NCBI GenBank assembly: GCA_030643245.1
Contig: DAOWME010000006.1
Coordinates: forward strand, 1-31,355
Direction of reading: 5' to 3'
Source of the DNA: Deltaproteobacteria bacterium
GTDB taxonomy: Bacteria; Desulfobacterota; UBA8473
Length of the DNA: 31,355 nucleotides
Under the pieces are notes generated by a model. The model made no database searches. It was not told the origin of the DNA and saw nothing but the letters and a program-made list of their open reading frames with translations. Below are positions 14,994 through 22,651 of the stretch, piece after piece. The translations under genes and the position numbers were made by a program. The number at the start of each line of letters is the position of its first letter. The stretch's first letter is position 1.

Positions 14994-15131
14994 TGTCCAT
15001 CCATAAATGGTCTTTTTGCACAATATCTGCGTATGCTCAAAAAATAATCCTCGGAATATCAAATATATGCCTGCGGTTATTTTTTTCGCATGCCTTGATC
15101 TTGAACAAAAATCCTCATTTCTGGATGGACA
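14994..15131. repeat. Family D inverted-repeat element
   Basis: TGTCCATCCATAAATG (14994-15009) and its inverted partner CATTTCTGGATGGACA (15116-15131) match in 15 of 16 positions and bound a 138-bp AT-rich element without genes. A related end, 'cccatccataaa', is seen at 13300-13311. Confidence 0.6.
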
Positions 15132-15175
15132 CTACCTAACATGATCACTAGAAAGAAACCCATGGAGGGCAGCAA

Positions 15176-18052
15176 GTGGTTATGGAAAAGTCTGAAAAGA
15201 CAGAAGACGACAAGAGAGAGGATCGGTCCATTCGGAGAGTGAGAAAATCCTCCGTATTGTTGCATGTCTGTTTCATTGCAGTGGTAACCGTAGCTGCTGT
15301 AATAGTCACTTTTTACTATGGAAGAAAATGCTATCGTGACTCACTTCAGCTCGTGACTGCGGAGTTCAATCGCCAGCAATTGATATTGGCCGGATCGGTT
15401 GCCAAGGGGGTTGAAACGTTCTTCAAGGATATAGATGACGATTTGGCGGCATTTTCGTATTTTTCGGCTGTGCAGAGGCTGGAACCGGGGATGGTTGAAC
15501 AGATGCGATCTTTGCACATGATCTTTCCAACCCGAGCGTCATCTCGGAGGCTTGACGGAAATGGGATCCTTCGCTTTATTTACCCCGACGAGGGCTGGCG
15601 GAAAGACCTTATAGGCCGGGACTATAGCAATGAGGCCTACTTTCGAAAGGATGAGGGAAAGGTTGTGATGTCCGGTCTGGTCATCAATGAGGCGGGGGAG
15701 AGACGCATCCGAGTTGCCAGACCGGTCTACGTCGATCGCGAAGAAGGCGGTAGGGAATTCAACGGGGTCATGGTTTTTTCCTTTGACCCTCAATTGGTGG
15801 CCGAGCTGTTTGTTGACCCGATCGTGTCGGGCAAGACAGGCTATGCATGGGTGCTGAACGACAAAGGGGTGATCCTGGCCCATTACGAAAAGGCGTTCGT
15901 GGGTAGAGATGCCTTTAAGGTGCGGGCCGAAAGGAATCCTGATCTCTCCTACGATATGATAAACCGGATCCAGCAAGAGATGATGACAGGAAAGGATGGG
16001 ACGGCACGGTATATATCGGGATGGCATCGGAAAGCAACAGGAAAGATCGAAAAGCTTATCGCGTATACTCCGATCCATGTTTTTGATAGAATCTGGTCGG
16101 TGGCTGTGTGTGTGCCGGTTTCCGAGGTGGAAAGAATTGTTAAGGACACCTACCGCAAGGAAATGTATGCATTGGGCTCCATTATATGCATCGTGGTAGC
16201 CGGGGGTGTCTTCTCTTTTGTCACGATCTATCGCTGGGGGCGTTCCTGGGGGGAAGAGGCAGACATGCGAAGGCGGTCAGAGGAGGCGTTGCAGCGGTCA
16301 GAGCGGAAGTTTAGAGACCTTGCTGAGAACACCACTGACTGGGTCTGGGAGGCGGACACGCAGGGGGCCCTTACTTATAGTAACCCTAAGATCGAAGATG
16401 TATTGGGTTACGACGTCACGCATATCTTCGGCAAGACCCTCTTTGACCTGCTTAATGAATCGGACCGTAAAGAAACACTCAGATTTTTCACCAAAAAGGC
16501 TTTGCGCAAAGAGCCGTTCCTTCGTCAGGAAACTCTCAATCACCACAAAGATGGCCATCCCGTAATCTTGGAGGCAAGCGGAATCCCCATCTTCGATGAA
16601 ACGGGCCAACTGAGAGGATACAGGGGTATAACAAGAGAGATCACCGAGCGTTCCCAGATGCTTCAGGCATTGAGGGAATCCGAAGAGAAATTTAGGGTAA
16701 TCTCTGAAGGCTCAGCCGATGGAATACTAGTGATCGGCATTAAGACCGGCCAGATTGTCTATGCAAATCCGGCTATCTGTAACCTTTTGGGTTATACCGC
16801 TGACGAGCTGCGGAACATGACGGTGCTGGATATCAGCCCAAAGGAAAGCCTGAGAGGTGTGATGTCAGGGCTTGAAGGTCTGATGTCAGCGGAGATATCT
16901 CAGATAGAGGCGCTTCCCTGCTTAAGAAAAGATGGGGGAACATTTTTTGCGGATGTGAATAGCAAGAAGATCGTATATGAGGGAAGAAACCGGGTTGTGG
17001 GGTTTTTCAGGGACATTACCGAACGTAAGCTTATGCATGAGGCGCTGGAGGAAAGCGAGGCCCTCCATCGTTTGATCGTTGAGACTATGAGCGATGGCCT
17101 TGGAATATTAGACGAAAACGGGATATTCACATATATCAACGACAAATTTTTTGAAATACTGGGATATTCCAGACACGATATGATCGGGCGTCCTATTTTC
17201 GACTTCTTCGATGAGACCAATAAGAGGATAATAGAGGAACATTGGGCTGGGCGAATGGAGAGAGGACACCCTGCTTACGAGATCGTCTGGAGGGGGAATA
17301 ACGGTCGGGAGATTCCCACTATATTATCACCCGCGCCGATCCTCGATGTCGATGGGAACTTTAAAAGCAGCTTAACGGTTATCACAGACATAACTGTGCA
17401 CAAACAGGACCGGAAAAAGATCCAGCAAAGCCTTCGTCAGTTGGGAAAGGCAATGAACAGTACGATCCAGGCAATAGCAAAGATGGTCGAAATGAGAGAC
17501 CCTTATACATCCGGGCATCAGGTGCGGGTAGCTCGACTTGCATGTGCCATTGCCAAAGAGCTTTCACTTCCGGAAGAGAAGATCAAAGGTCTTTACATGG
17601 CGTCGGTTATTCATGACATTGGGAAGATAGCCGTGCCTGCGGCAATTCTCAGTAGACCGGGACACCAAAGCGAGAGCGAAATCAATATTATCAAGGACCA
17701 TCCACAGGTAGGATACGACATATTGAAGAACATAGAATTTCCATGGCCCGTTGCGCAGATGGTGGTTCAACACCATGAGAGGATGGATGGTTCAGGATAC
17801 CCCAGGGGGCTTTCCGGTGAAGAGATTATGTTAGAGGCTAGGATCCTGGGAGTGGCCGATGTGGTTGAGTCCATATCTTCCCATAGACCTTACCGGCCGG
17901 CCCTCGGAATGGACAAGGCATTAGAAGAAATTCTAAAAAACAAGGGCGTCCTATACGACTCAGCGGTCGTTGATGCCTGCGTGAGACTTTATGTGCAGAA
18001 AGGCTTTGAAATATCGGAGGATCATAAGGATATGGAAGGTATTGTGTGGTAA
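15176..18052 (+). CDS. Membrane sensor with three PAS domains and HD-GYP phosphodiesterase
   Basis: A 958-residue protein. One membrane segment lies at about 26-48, followed by a periplasmic Cache-like sensor (about 50-325; 'SRRLDGNGILRFIYPDEG' and 'GKTGYAWVLNDKGVILAH'). A second membrane segment is at about 331-352. Three PAS domains follow, at about 375-492, 502-616 and 625-742. The HD-GYP domain spans about 755-945, with H813-D814 in 'VIHDIGKIAV' and HHERMDGSGYP at 866-876, both intact, so cyclic-di-GMP hydrolysis is expected. GTG at 15176 sits 8 nt after GGAGG; ATG at 15182 is an alternative start. It stands alone on its transcript and would convert an external small-molecule signal and an internal redox or ligand signal into lower c-di-GMP. 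Confidence 0.92.
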   Translation: MVMEKSEKTEDDKREDRSIRRVRKSSVLLHVCFIAVVTVAAVIVTFYYGRKCYRDSLQLVTAEFNRQQLILAGSVAKGVETFFKDIDDDLAAFSYFSAVQRLEPGMVEQMRSLHMIFPTRASSRRLDGNGILRFIYPDEGWRKDLIGRDYSNEAYFRKDEGKVVMSGLVINEAGERRIRVARPVYVDREEGGREFNGVMVFSFDPQLVAELFVDPIVSGKTGYAWVLNDKGVILAHYEKAFVGRDAFKVRAERNPDLSYDMINRIQQEMMTGKDGTARYISGWHRKATGKIEKLIAYTPIHVFDRIWSVAVCVPVSEVERIVKDTYRKEMYALGSIICIVVAGGVFSFVTIYRWGRSWGEEADMRRRSEEALQRSERKFRDLAENTTDWVWEADTQGALTYSNPKIEDVLGYDVTHIFGKTLFDLLNESDRKETLRFFTKKALRKEPFLRQETLNHHKDGHPVILEASGIPIFDETGQLRGYRGITREITERSQMLQALRESEEKFRVISEGSADGILVIGIKTGQIVYANPAICNLLGYTADELRNMTVLDISPKESLRGVMSGLEGLMSAEISQIEALPCLRKDGGTFFADVNSKKIVYEGRNRVVGFFRDITERKLMHEALEESEALHRLIVETMSDGLGILDENGIFTYINDKFFEILGYSRHDMIGRPIFDFFDETNKRIIEEHWAGRMERGHPAYEIVWRGNNGREIPTILSPAPILDVDGNFKSSLTVITDITVHKQDRKKIQQSLRQLGKAMNSTIQAIAKMVEMRDPYTSGHQVRVARLACAIAKELSLPEEKIKGLYMASVIHDIGKIAVPAAILSRPGHQSESEINIIKDHPQVGYDILKNIEFPWPVAQMVVQHHERMDGSGYPRGLSGEEIMLEARILGVADVVESISSHRPYRPALGMDKALEEILKNKGVLYDSAVVDACVRLYVQKGFEISEDHKDMEGIVW

Positions 18053-18115
18053 ATTTATATCCCCGCCAAGCACAGTTGGAGTAGTATAATCCATGATGAA
18101 CCTAAAAAATCTCTA

Positions 18116-18316
18116 CCTGTGCAGTTGGTCAAGTTTACCGCTTGCCGCCTACTTATTTCGTTTGCTTCTTATGAACTACACTCTGGCATAAGGCTGAACA
18201 TGAAATGGAATGACAAGTCTCGTATGTCTATTTTAAAAGTTGGCCAGGTCTTTACGTATAAGAAGCAAACGAAGCAAGCAGCCGGCGCTTAACGCAATCC
18301 TGCTCAACTGCACAGG
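18116..18316. repeat. Family C palindromic element
   Basis: The outer ends CCTGTGCAGTTG (18116-18127) and CAACTGCACAGG (18305-18316) are perfect 12-bp inverted repeats. An inner pair, TTCGTTTGCTTCTTA (18157-18171) and TAAGAAGCAAACGAA (18259-18273), is also perfect over 15 bp. The whole 201 bp therefore folds into one long arm. The 16-mer GAAGCAAGCAGCCGGC at 18271-18286 also occurs at 2474-2489. Confidence 0.65.
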
Positions 18317-18326
18317 TCGAAAAATC

Positions 18327-18355
18327 TTGACAATTATTATTCAGTTGTGTTAATT
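18327..18355 (+). promoter_or_regulatory. Putative sigma-70 promoter upstream of mrp
   Basis: A perfect TTGACA (18327-18332) is followed after 17 bp by TTAATT, a weak -10 box. It lies upstream of the operator-like palindrome and reads toward the mrp operon, though the MITE lies in between. Confidence 0.4.
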
Positions 18356-18365
18356 TTGAAAATTA

Positions 18366-18383
18366 TGAATGAGTATTCATTCA
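18366..18383. promoter_or_regulatory. TetR-type operator-like palindrome
   Basis: TGAATGAGTATTCATTCA has perfect 7-bp arms TGAATGA/TCATTCA around a 4-bp centre. It resembles operators of TetR-family repressors, including the fatty-acid regulator FadR of Bacillus. It lies just downstream of the TTGACA promoter, where repressor binding would block transcription. No tetR gene is in this window. Confidence 0.45.
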
Positions 18384-18410
18384 GTACTGAAAAAAGGGGA
18401 GTTGTTTTTG

Positions 18411-18523
18411 GGCATCCTTCATAAAAGCTATAAAGTAGTTTACACTTTCGAATGAAAAAACGGTCTCGGCACAGTTGAAGCAGCCATAATTTAAAAAGTG
18501 TAAACCTATATATGAAGGATGCC
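18411..18523. mobile_element. Family A MITE, complete copy (A2) with 8-bp target duplication
   Basis: A 113-bp element with ends GGCATCCTTCATA and TATGAAGGATGCC (outer inverted repeat) and an inner inverted block GTTTACACTTT/AAAGTGTAAAC. TGTTTTTG occurs directly on both sides (18403-18410 and 18524-18531), an exact 8-bp target site duplication. It is too short for a transposase, so it must be mobilised in trans. Confidence 0.9.
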
Positions 18524-18562
18524 TGTTTTTGAATAAGATATCATAGTGTAAAGGTGATGGAT

Positions 18563-19123
18563 ATGCAAAAAAGGCAAACCCGCACCATTCCCCGGAGTGC
18601 TCAGGAGGGTGAACATAAACTACATAACTCCATTGTTGCTTTTCTTCTTCTCTTTATCTTTTGGGTTATATTCTCCGGGCATTTTGACACTTATCATCTC
18701 ACACTTGGTGTGATCTGCAGTTTATTAGTAGCTCGATTTTCTTATGATCTCTTCTTTGCCAATGTTAGAGTAGGAAGTCATTGGCTGGTGTTTCTAAGAT
18801 TTTGCGCATACATGCCCTGGCTGACCTACCAGATCGTCAAGGCCAATATCCATGTGGCCGCCTTAGCCTTGCACCCAAACCCACCGATAGATCCTCAGAT
18901 AATCAGGTTCAAAACGAAGCTGAAAACGGATATCTCTTTGGTAACCTTTGCCAATTCAATTACCCTTACCCCAGGTACTATCACCATGGATATAATAGAG
19001 GGCGAGTTCTATGTCCATGCCCTGGATAGGAAAGTGATGAAAGACCTTGGTACCGGCGAGATGGAGGATAGGGTGGCTCATATCTTTATGGGGGCAGACC
19101 ACACCAACATTAAGGATGGCTGA
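18563..19123 (+). CDS. mrpE: Mrp-type antiporter subunit E
   Basis: A 186-residue membrane protein of the MnhE/PhaE family (PF01899): two to three N-terminal membrane segments ('LHNSIVAFLLLFIFWVIFSG') and the conserved tail 'TFANSITLTPGTITMDIIEG' plus 'VHALD'. It is the first gene of the antiporter operon. I chose ATG at 18563, which has AAGG (18551-18554) 8 nt upstream; GTG 18554 and ATG 18557 are less well placed. MrpE is needed for assembly or full activity of Mrp cation/proton antiporters. Confidence 0.9.
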   Translation: MQKRQTRTIPRSAQEGEHKLHNSIVAFLLLFIFWVIFSGHFDTYHLTLGVICSLLVARFSYDLFFANVRVGSHWLVFLRFCAYMPWLTYQIVKANIHVAALALHPNPPIDPQIIRFKTKLKTDISLVTFANSITLTPGTITMDIIEGEFYVHALDRKVMKDLGTGEMEDRVAHIFMGADHTNIKDG

Positions 19124-19167
19124 GATGCAACCTGCATATACTTGGAAATTAGAAGGAGAATATTAAG

Positions 19168-19635
19168 ATGATCAGAGCCTACGATGACATAATCGTAAAG
19201 ACAATCGCCCGCATTCTAACGCCGTTTATTCAGATCTTTGCCCTTTATGTGATAATGCACGGACATCATAGCCCGGGTGGAGGCTTCCAGGGAGGCGTCA
19301 TTCTCGGAGCCAGCCTGATACTGTTGTTTATAACCCATGGACTTAAGGAGACAAAGAAGAGGATTACTGAAAAGGGGATAGCTGTATTAAGTAGTCTCGG
19401 GGTATTGATCTATTCTGGAATTGGTTTGTTATGCATTATTCTCCTTGGAAATTATCTCGATTATGGGAAGCTATCCAAACTGCTGCATATAGTTCCCGCA
19501 GAGGCACGATCACTTGGGATTTTAGGTATTGAGATCGGGGTAGGTATCACAGTTATGGCAGTTATGGTCTCTATCTTCCTTAATATATCCACAGGGGGGA
19601 CTCTCCTGGAAGATGAGGAAGATAATACTCGATGA
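19168..19635 (+). CDS. mrpB: Mrp-type antiporter subunit B (MnhB domain)
   Basis: A 155-residue membrane protein. The signature 'GHHSPGGGFQGGVILGASLIL' is the MnhB domain (PF04039), with four predicted membrane segments and a charged C-terminus (EDEEDNTR). AGAAGGAG lies before ATG 19168. It is placed between mrpE and mrpF, whereas in the classic mrpABCDEFG order B precedes C; gene order is therefore rearranged here. Confidence 0.92.
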   Translation: MIRAYDDIIVKTIARILTPFIQIFALYVIMHGHHSPGGGFQGGVILGASLILLFITHGLKETKKRITEKGIAVLSSLGVLIYSGIGLLCIILLGNYLDYGKLSKLLHIVPAEARSLGILGIEIGVGITVMAVMVSIFLNISTGGTLLEDEEDNTR

Positions 19636-19652
19636 TGCTGCTGAGGTCATAG

Positions 19653-19919
19653 ATGGACGGGTTTTTTTTAAGTATAGGTGTCGGATTGTGTATCCTGGTC
19701 TTTTTAGCTCTATACCGGGTTGTATTTGGTCCGGGTATCTTTAACAGGGTTGCTGCTGTTTCGGCTATTGGTAACAAAACATTGATTATGCTTTTGATTA
19801 TGGGGGTTATTTATAAACGGATTGAGATGTTTATAGACATCAGTCTGGTCTATGCCCTTCTTAATTTTATCTGCACCCTGGCTATTTCCAAGTATCTGGA
19901 AATGGAAGGAGATAAATAA
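19653..19919 (+). CDS. mrpF: Mrp-type antiporter subunit F
   Basis: An 88-residue protein with three membrane segments, matching MrpF/PhaF (PF04066): 'LYRVVFGPGIFNRVAAVSAI' and 'FIDISLVYALLNFICTLAIS'. It starts 17 bp after mrpB and its TAA overlaps the ATG of mrpG by one base, indicating translational coupling. Confidence 0.92.
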   Translation: MDGFFLSIGVGLCILVFLALYRVVFGPGIFNRVAAVSAIGNKTLIMLLIMGVIYKRIEMFIDISLVYALLNFICTLAISKYLEMEGDK

Positions 19920-20233
19920 TGAATTTGACAACTCCATTATCTATATTGTTTATGGTGGGCGGACTCTTCTTTTTCACAACGGCCACCATCGGGCTTCTGC
20001 GCTTTCCTGATTTCTTTGCCAGATTGCATGCTACAGGCAAGGGTGATACCCTGGCTGTATTACTCTCTCTTATCGGTATCAGTTTATATGAAGGCTTTTC
20101 ATTGACCAGCCTTAAGATAGCCTTTATTGCAGTATTTATGTTTTGGGCTCAACCGACGGCTACCCACGCTATATCTCGTGCTGGGTTGAGACGCGGCATT
20201 AAACCATGGATGAAAAAGGAGAATAAGATATGA
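19919..20233 (+). CDS. mrpG: Mrp-type antiporter subunit G
   Basis: A 104-residue membrane protein of the MrpG/PhaG family (PF03334), recognised by 'FFFTTATIGLLRFPDFFARL' followed by 'HATGKGDTLAVLL'. It overlaps mrpF by one base and the next gene by four bases. The C-terminus is basic, as is usual. Confidence 0.92.
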   Translation: MNLTTPLSILFMVGGLFFFTTATIGLLRFPDFFARLHATGKGDTLAVLLSLIGISLYEGFSLTSLKIAFIAVFMFWAQPTATHAISRAGLRRGIKPWMKKENKI

Positions 20234-20475
20234 TCCTTCTCTTCGATTTTGCAATTCTCATCTTTGTGCTTATATGTGCTGTCGCTGCTATAACAGTGAA
20301 GGATCTCTTAAGTTCTGTTATAATACTGGGCGCTTACAGTTTCCTTTTATGTCTTTTATGGGCAGAGATGGGTGCTGTTGATGTGGCCTTTACTGAGGCA
20401 TCGGTCGGTGCCGGTATAGGGACAATCTTATTAATTGTTGCGGTGAGCAAGACTACCCGGAGGTCAAAGGATTGA
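20230..20475 (+). CDS. MbhD/DUF4040 subunit (detached MrpA segment)
   Basis: An 81-residue, three-helix membrane protein. 'VKDLLSSVIILGAYSFLLCL' and 'GAVDVAFTEASVGAGIGTIL' match the MbhD/DUF4040 domain (PF13244), which in Bacillus-type Mrp is part of the MrpA C-terminus and in archaeal Mbh/Mrp is a separate subunit. The conserved acidic residues of 'DVAFTEA' are present. It overlaps both neighbours by four bases. Confidence 0.88.
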   Translation: MILLFDFAILIFVLICAVAAITVKDLLSSVIILGAYSFLLCLLWAEMGAVDVAFTEASVGAGIGTILLIVAVSKTTRRSKD

Positions 20476-20747
20476 GAATCTTAAGTCTTATCATTGTAAT
20501 ACTTACAGCAGCGGTACTAATTTACGGTACCCTTGATATGCCTGACTGTGCAAACCCTGACACTCCTGCCAGTCAACATGTCTCTCCAAGATATGTTACC
20601 AGGGCTATGGAGGAAACAGCCACTCATAATATTGTAACCTCAGTACTGGGAGATTATCGGGGGTATGATACCCTGGGGGAGACAACTGTAATCTTCTCAG
20701 CCGGAATGGCATGTATTTTGATATTGAGGAAGAGACGTAGACAATAG
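20472..20747 (+). CDS. MbhE-like subunit (detached MrpA C-terminal segment)
   Basis: A 91-residue protein with two membrane segments and a periplasmic loop ending in 'THNIVTSVLGDYRGYDTLGE', followed by 'TTVIFSAGMACILILRKRRR'. This is the MbhE/MrpA C-terminal pattern (PF20501). It starts with TTG overlapping the previous gene's end by four bases, so its translation is coupled. Together with the previous gene it completes the parts that a full-length MrpA would carry. Confidence 0.85.
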   Translation: MRILSLIIVILTAAVLIYGTLDMPDCANPDTPASQHVSPRYVTRAMEETATHNIVTSVLGDYRGYDTLGETTVIFSAGMACILILRKRRRQ

Positions 20748-20756
20748 AGAGGTAGG

Positions 20757-21146
20757 ATGTTTGATTTTATTGTCGGCAAATACAACTACTGGATATATAT
20801 CATACTTATGATGATAGGTTTCTATGCCATGATGAGCAAGAGAAATCTGATAAAGAAGATTATCGGCATGAATATCTTCCAGACAGCAATTATTATCTTT
20901 TTTATCTCTATTGCTGCTAAAAGAGGAGCAACTCTTCCTATCCTGGAGCACGCCCATGATGGCGGAGAACATGCCATTGAGGCTATTTCCTATATAAATC
21001 CGTTACCACATGTGCTTATGCTTACTGCTATTGTAGTTATGGTCGCAACCCTTGGGGTTGCCCTTGCGATCGTTTTACTGATCTATAAAAAGCATGGCAC
21101 TTTAGAAGAGGACGAAATTCTGAAAAAGATAGAATTTCAAGAATAA
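20757..21146 (+). CDS. mrpC: Mrp-type antiporter subunit C (NuoK-like)
   Basis: A 129-residue, three-helix NuoK-like protein (PF00420). 'YAMMSKRNLIKKIIGMNIFQ', 'TAIIIFFISIA' and the late 'PLPHVLMLTAIVVMVATLGV' are the usual helices, with a loop insert of about 20 residues typical of MrpC. The ribosome site is GAGAGG before ATG 20757. It ends two bases before the first large subunit. Confidence 0.92.
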   Translation: MFDFIVGKYNYWIYIILMMIGFYAMMSKRNLIKKIIGMNIFQTAIIIFFISIAAKRGATLPILEHAHDGGEHAIEAISYINPLPHVLMLTAIVVMVATLGVALAIVLLIYKKHGTLEEDEILKKIEFQE

Positions 21147-21147
21147 G

Positions 21148-22638
21148 ATGACTGACCAAGCACCTATCCTTGTTATCCTCTTTCCTTTGATGTTTGCCTT
21201 TGTTACCCCCTTACTTGGCTGGTGGAAGAAAGACCTCTGTTATCCATGGGTATTATGTGGCCTCTCTCTCTCAACCATTTTCTCTATTATTACCTTAAAA
21301 GAAGTTCTGAATACCGGTGTAATTCACTATCATCTGGGCGGTTGGGACCCACCATGGGGGATAGAGTATGTAATAGATCACCTCAACTCATTTATCCTGG
21401 TTTTGGTGGCTTCTATTAGTCTATTGGTTGCTATATATTCTAAGAGGTTAGTTAAAGAAGAGAATCCTGAAAAGGAAGCCTATTTCTATACCCTCTTTCT
21501 TTTGCAGGTAACAGGCTTTCTGGGAATAGTGGCAACTGGAGACCTCTTTAACCTCTATGTGTTTTTAGAGATTGCATCCCTGGCCGGCTATGCATTGATC
21601 GCTATTGGGGAAGGACAGGCACCATTTGCCACCTTCAGATATTTAGTTATGGGAACGATTGGAGCATGTTTCTATCTATTAGGGGTAGGCTATCTTTATA
21701 TGGTTACAGGTTCCCTCAATATGGCAGACCTTTCCCAGATATTGCCGAACTTATATCATTCCAAAGTCGTCATGGTGGCACTTATATTTTTTTTGGTAGG
21801 GGTTGCTATAAAGATGGCCCTATTTCCTTTACATGCCTGGCTTCCCGATGCATATACCTATGCTCCTTCGGCGACAAGTGCTCTCGTTGCCCCTTTAATG
21901 ACCAAGGTTTCAGTCTATGTAATGATAAGGATTATTTACACCGTATTTAAGCCGTATTATTCTATTGAAATTTTACCGGTAAATTTGATTCTCGGCTGGT
22001 TGGCTGTTATTGCAATTCTCTACGGTGTTATAATGGCGCTTCGTCAGGTTGATATTAAGAGGATGTTCTGTTATATCCTGATCGCCGAGATAGGCTATAT
22101 GGTGGGTGGAGTAGGGTTGGCGAATAGGTTGGGCCTAACCGGTGCCATACTCCATATAATGAATGACGCTTTGATGATTACATGTCTGTTTCTTGTAGCA
22201 GGGGCTGTTGTATATAAATTAGGCGGACACAACATCAATCAACTAAGGGACGCATTTAAAAAGATGCCGTTTTCAATGGCGGCCTTTGCTGTTGTCGGCC
22301 TTTCATTGATAGGCGTACCACCTACCTGCGGTTTTTTCTCTAAGTGGTACCTTATACTCGGCGCTATCGAGGCCGAGAACTGGATATTTATAGTGGCACT
22401 TCTACTTAGCAGTGCCATCAATGCCATACTATTCTTTAAGATTGTAGAGATAGCATACTACGGGGAGGCATCCCATGATCATAATGAAGACAGCAATGGG
22501 GGGAATACCATAGACGAAGCACCGGTAAGTATCCTCATCCCTTTGGGGGTCGTAGCCCTGGCAATAATTTTGGCAGGTATTTTTTCAGGAAAGATCGTAT
22601 CCGGTATTATCCAGTTTGCGGTTCCACCTAATCTGTAA
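21148..22638 (+). CDS. mrpD: Mrp-type antiporter large subunit 1 (MrpD-like)
   Basis: A 496-residue, about 14-helix member of the proton-antiporter family shared with complex I NuoL/M/N (PF00361). The key glutamate E141 lies in 'GDLFNLYVFLEIASLAGYAL' and the key lysine K222 in 'VAIKMALFPLHAWLPDAY', so the proton/cation half-channels look intact. It starts two bases after mrpC. It has an acidic and histidine-containing loop ('EASHDHNEDSNGG') before the last helices. Confidence 0.92.
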   Translation: MTDQAPILVILFPLMFAFVTPLLGWWKKDLCYPWVLCGLSLSTIFSIITLKEVLNTGVIHYHLGGWDPPWGIEYVIDHLNSFILVLVASISLLVAIYSKRLVKEENPEKEAYFYTLFLLQVTGFLGIVATGDLFNLYVFLEIASLAGYALIAIGEGQAPFATFRYLVMGTIGACFYLLGVGYLYMVTGSLNMADLSQILPNLYHSKVVMVALIFFLVGVAIKMALFPLHAWLPDAYTYAPSATSALVAPLMTKVSVYVMIRIIYTVFKPYYSIEILPVNLILGWLAVIAILYGVIMALRQVDIKRMFCYILIAEIGYMVGGVGLANRLGLTGAILHIMNDALMITCLFLVAGAVVYKLGGHNINQLRDAFKKMPFSMAAFAVVGLSLIGVPPTCGFFSKWYLILGAIEAENWIFIVALLLSSAINAILFFKIVEIAYYGEASHDHNEDSNGGNTIDEAPVSILIPLGVVALAIILAGIFSGKIVSGIIQFAVPPNL

Positions 22639-22651
22639 TGAGACCCATAGA

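Larger units (their letters stand above)
18053..18562. other. Long intergenic region before the mrp operon
   Basis: No gene is visible. It contains the family C palindromic element (18116-18316), a sigma-70-like promoter (18327-18355), an 18-bp operator-like palindrome (18366-18383) and a complete family A MITE (18411-18523). It ends with the ribosome site AAGG at 18551-18554. Confidence 0.6.

Noticed and set aside
15176..18052. HD-GYP sensor as a histidine kinase
   Set aside because: No H-box or ATPase domain; the output domain has intact HD and HHExxDGxGYP motifs.
18411..18523. Family A element as an intrinsic terminator or riboswitch
   Set aside because: Perfect 8-bp duplications at two unrelated sites show it is a transposed element; any regulatory effect is secondary.
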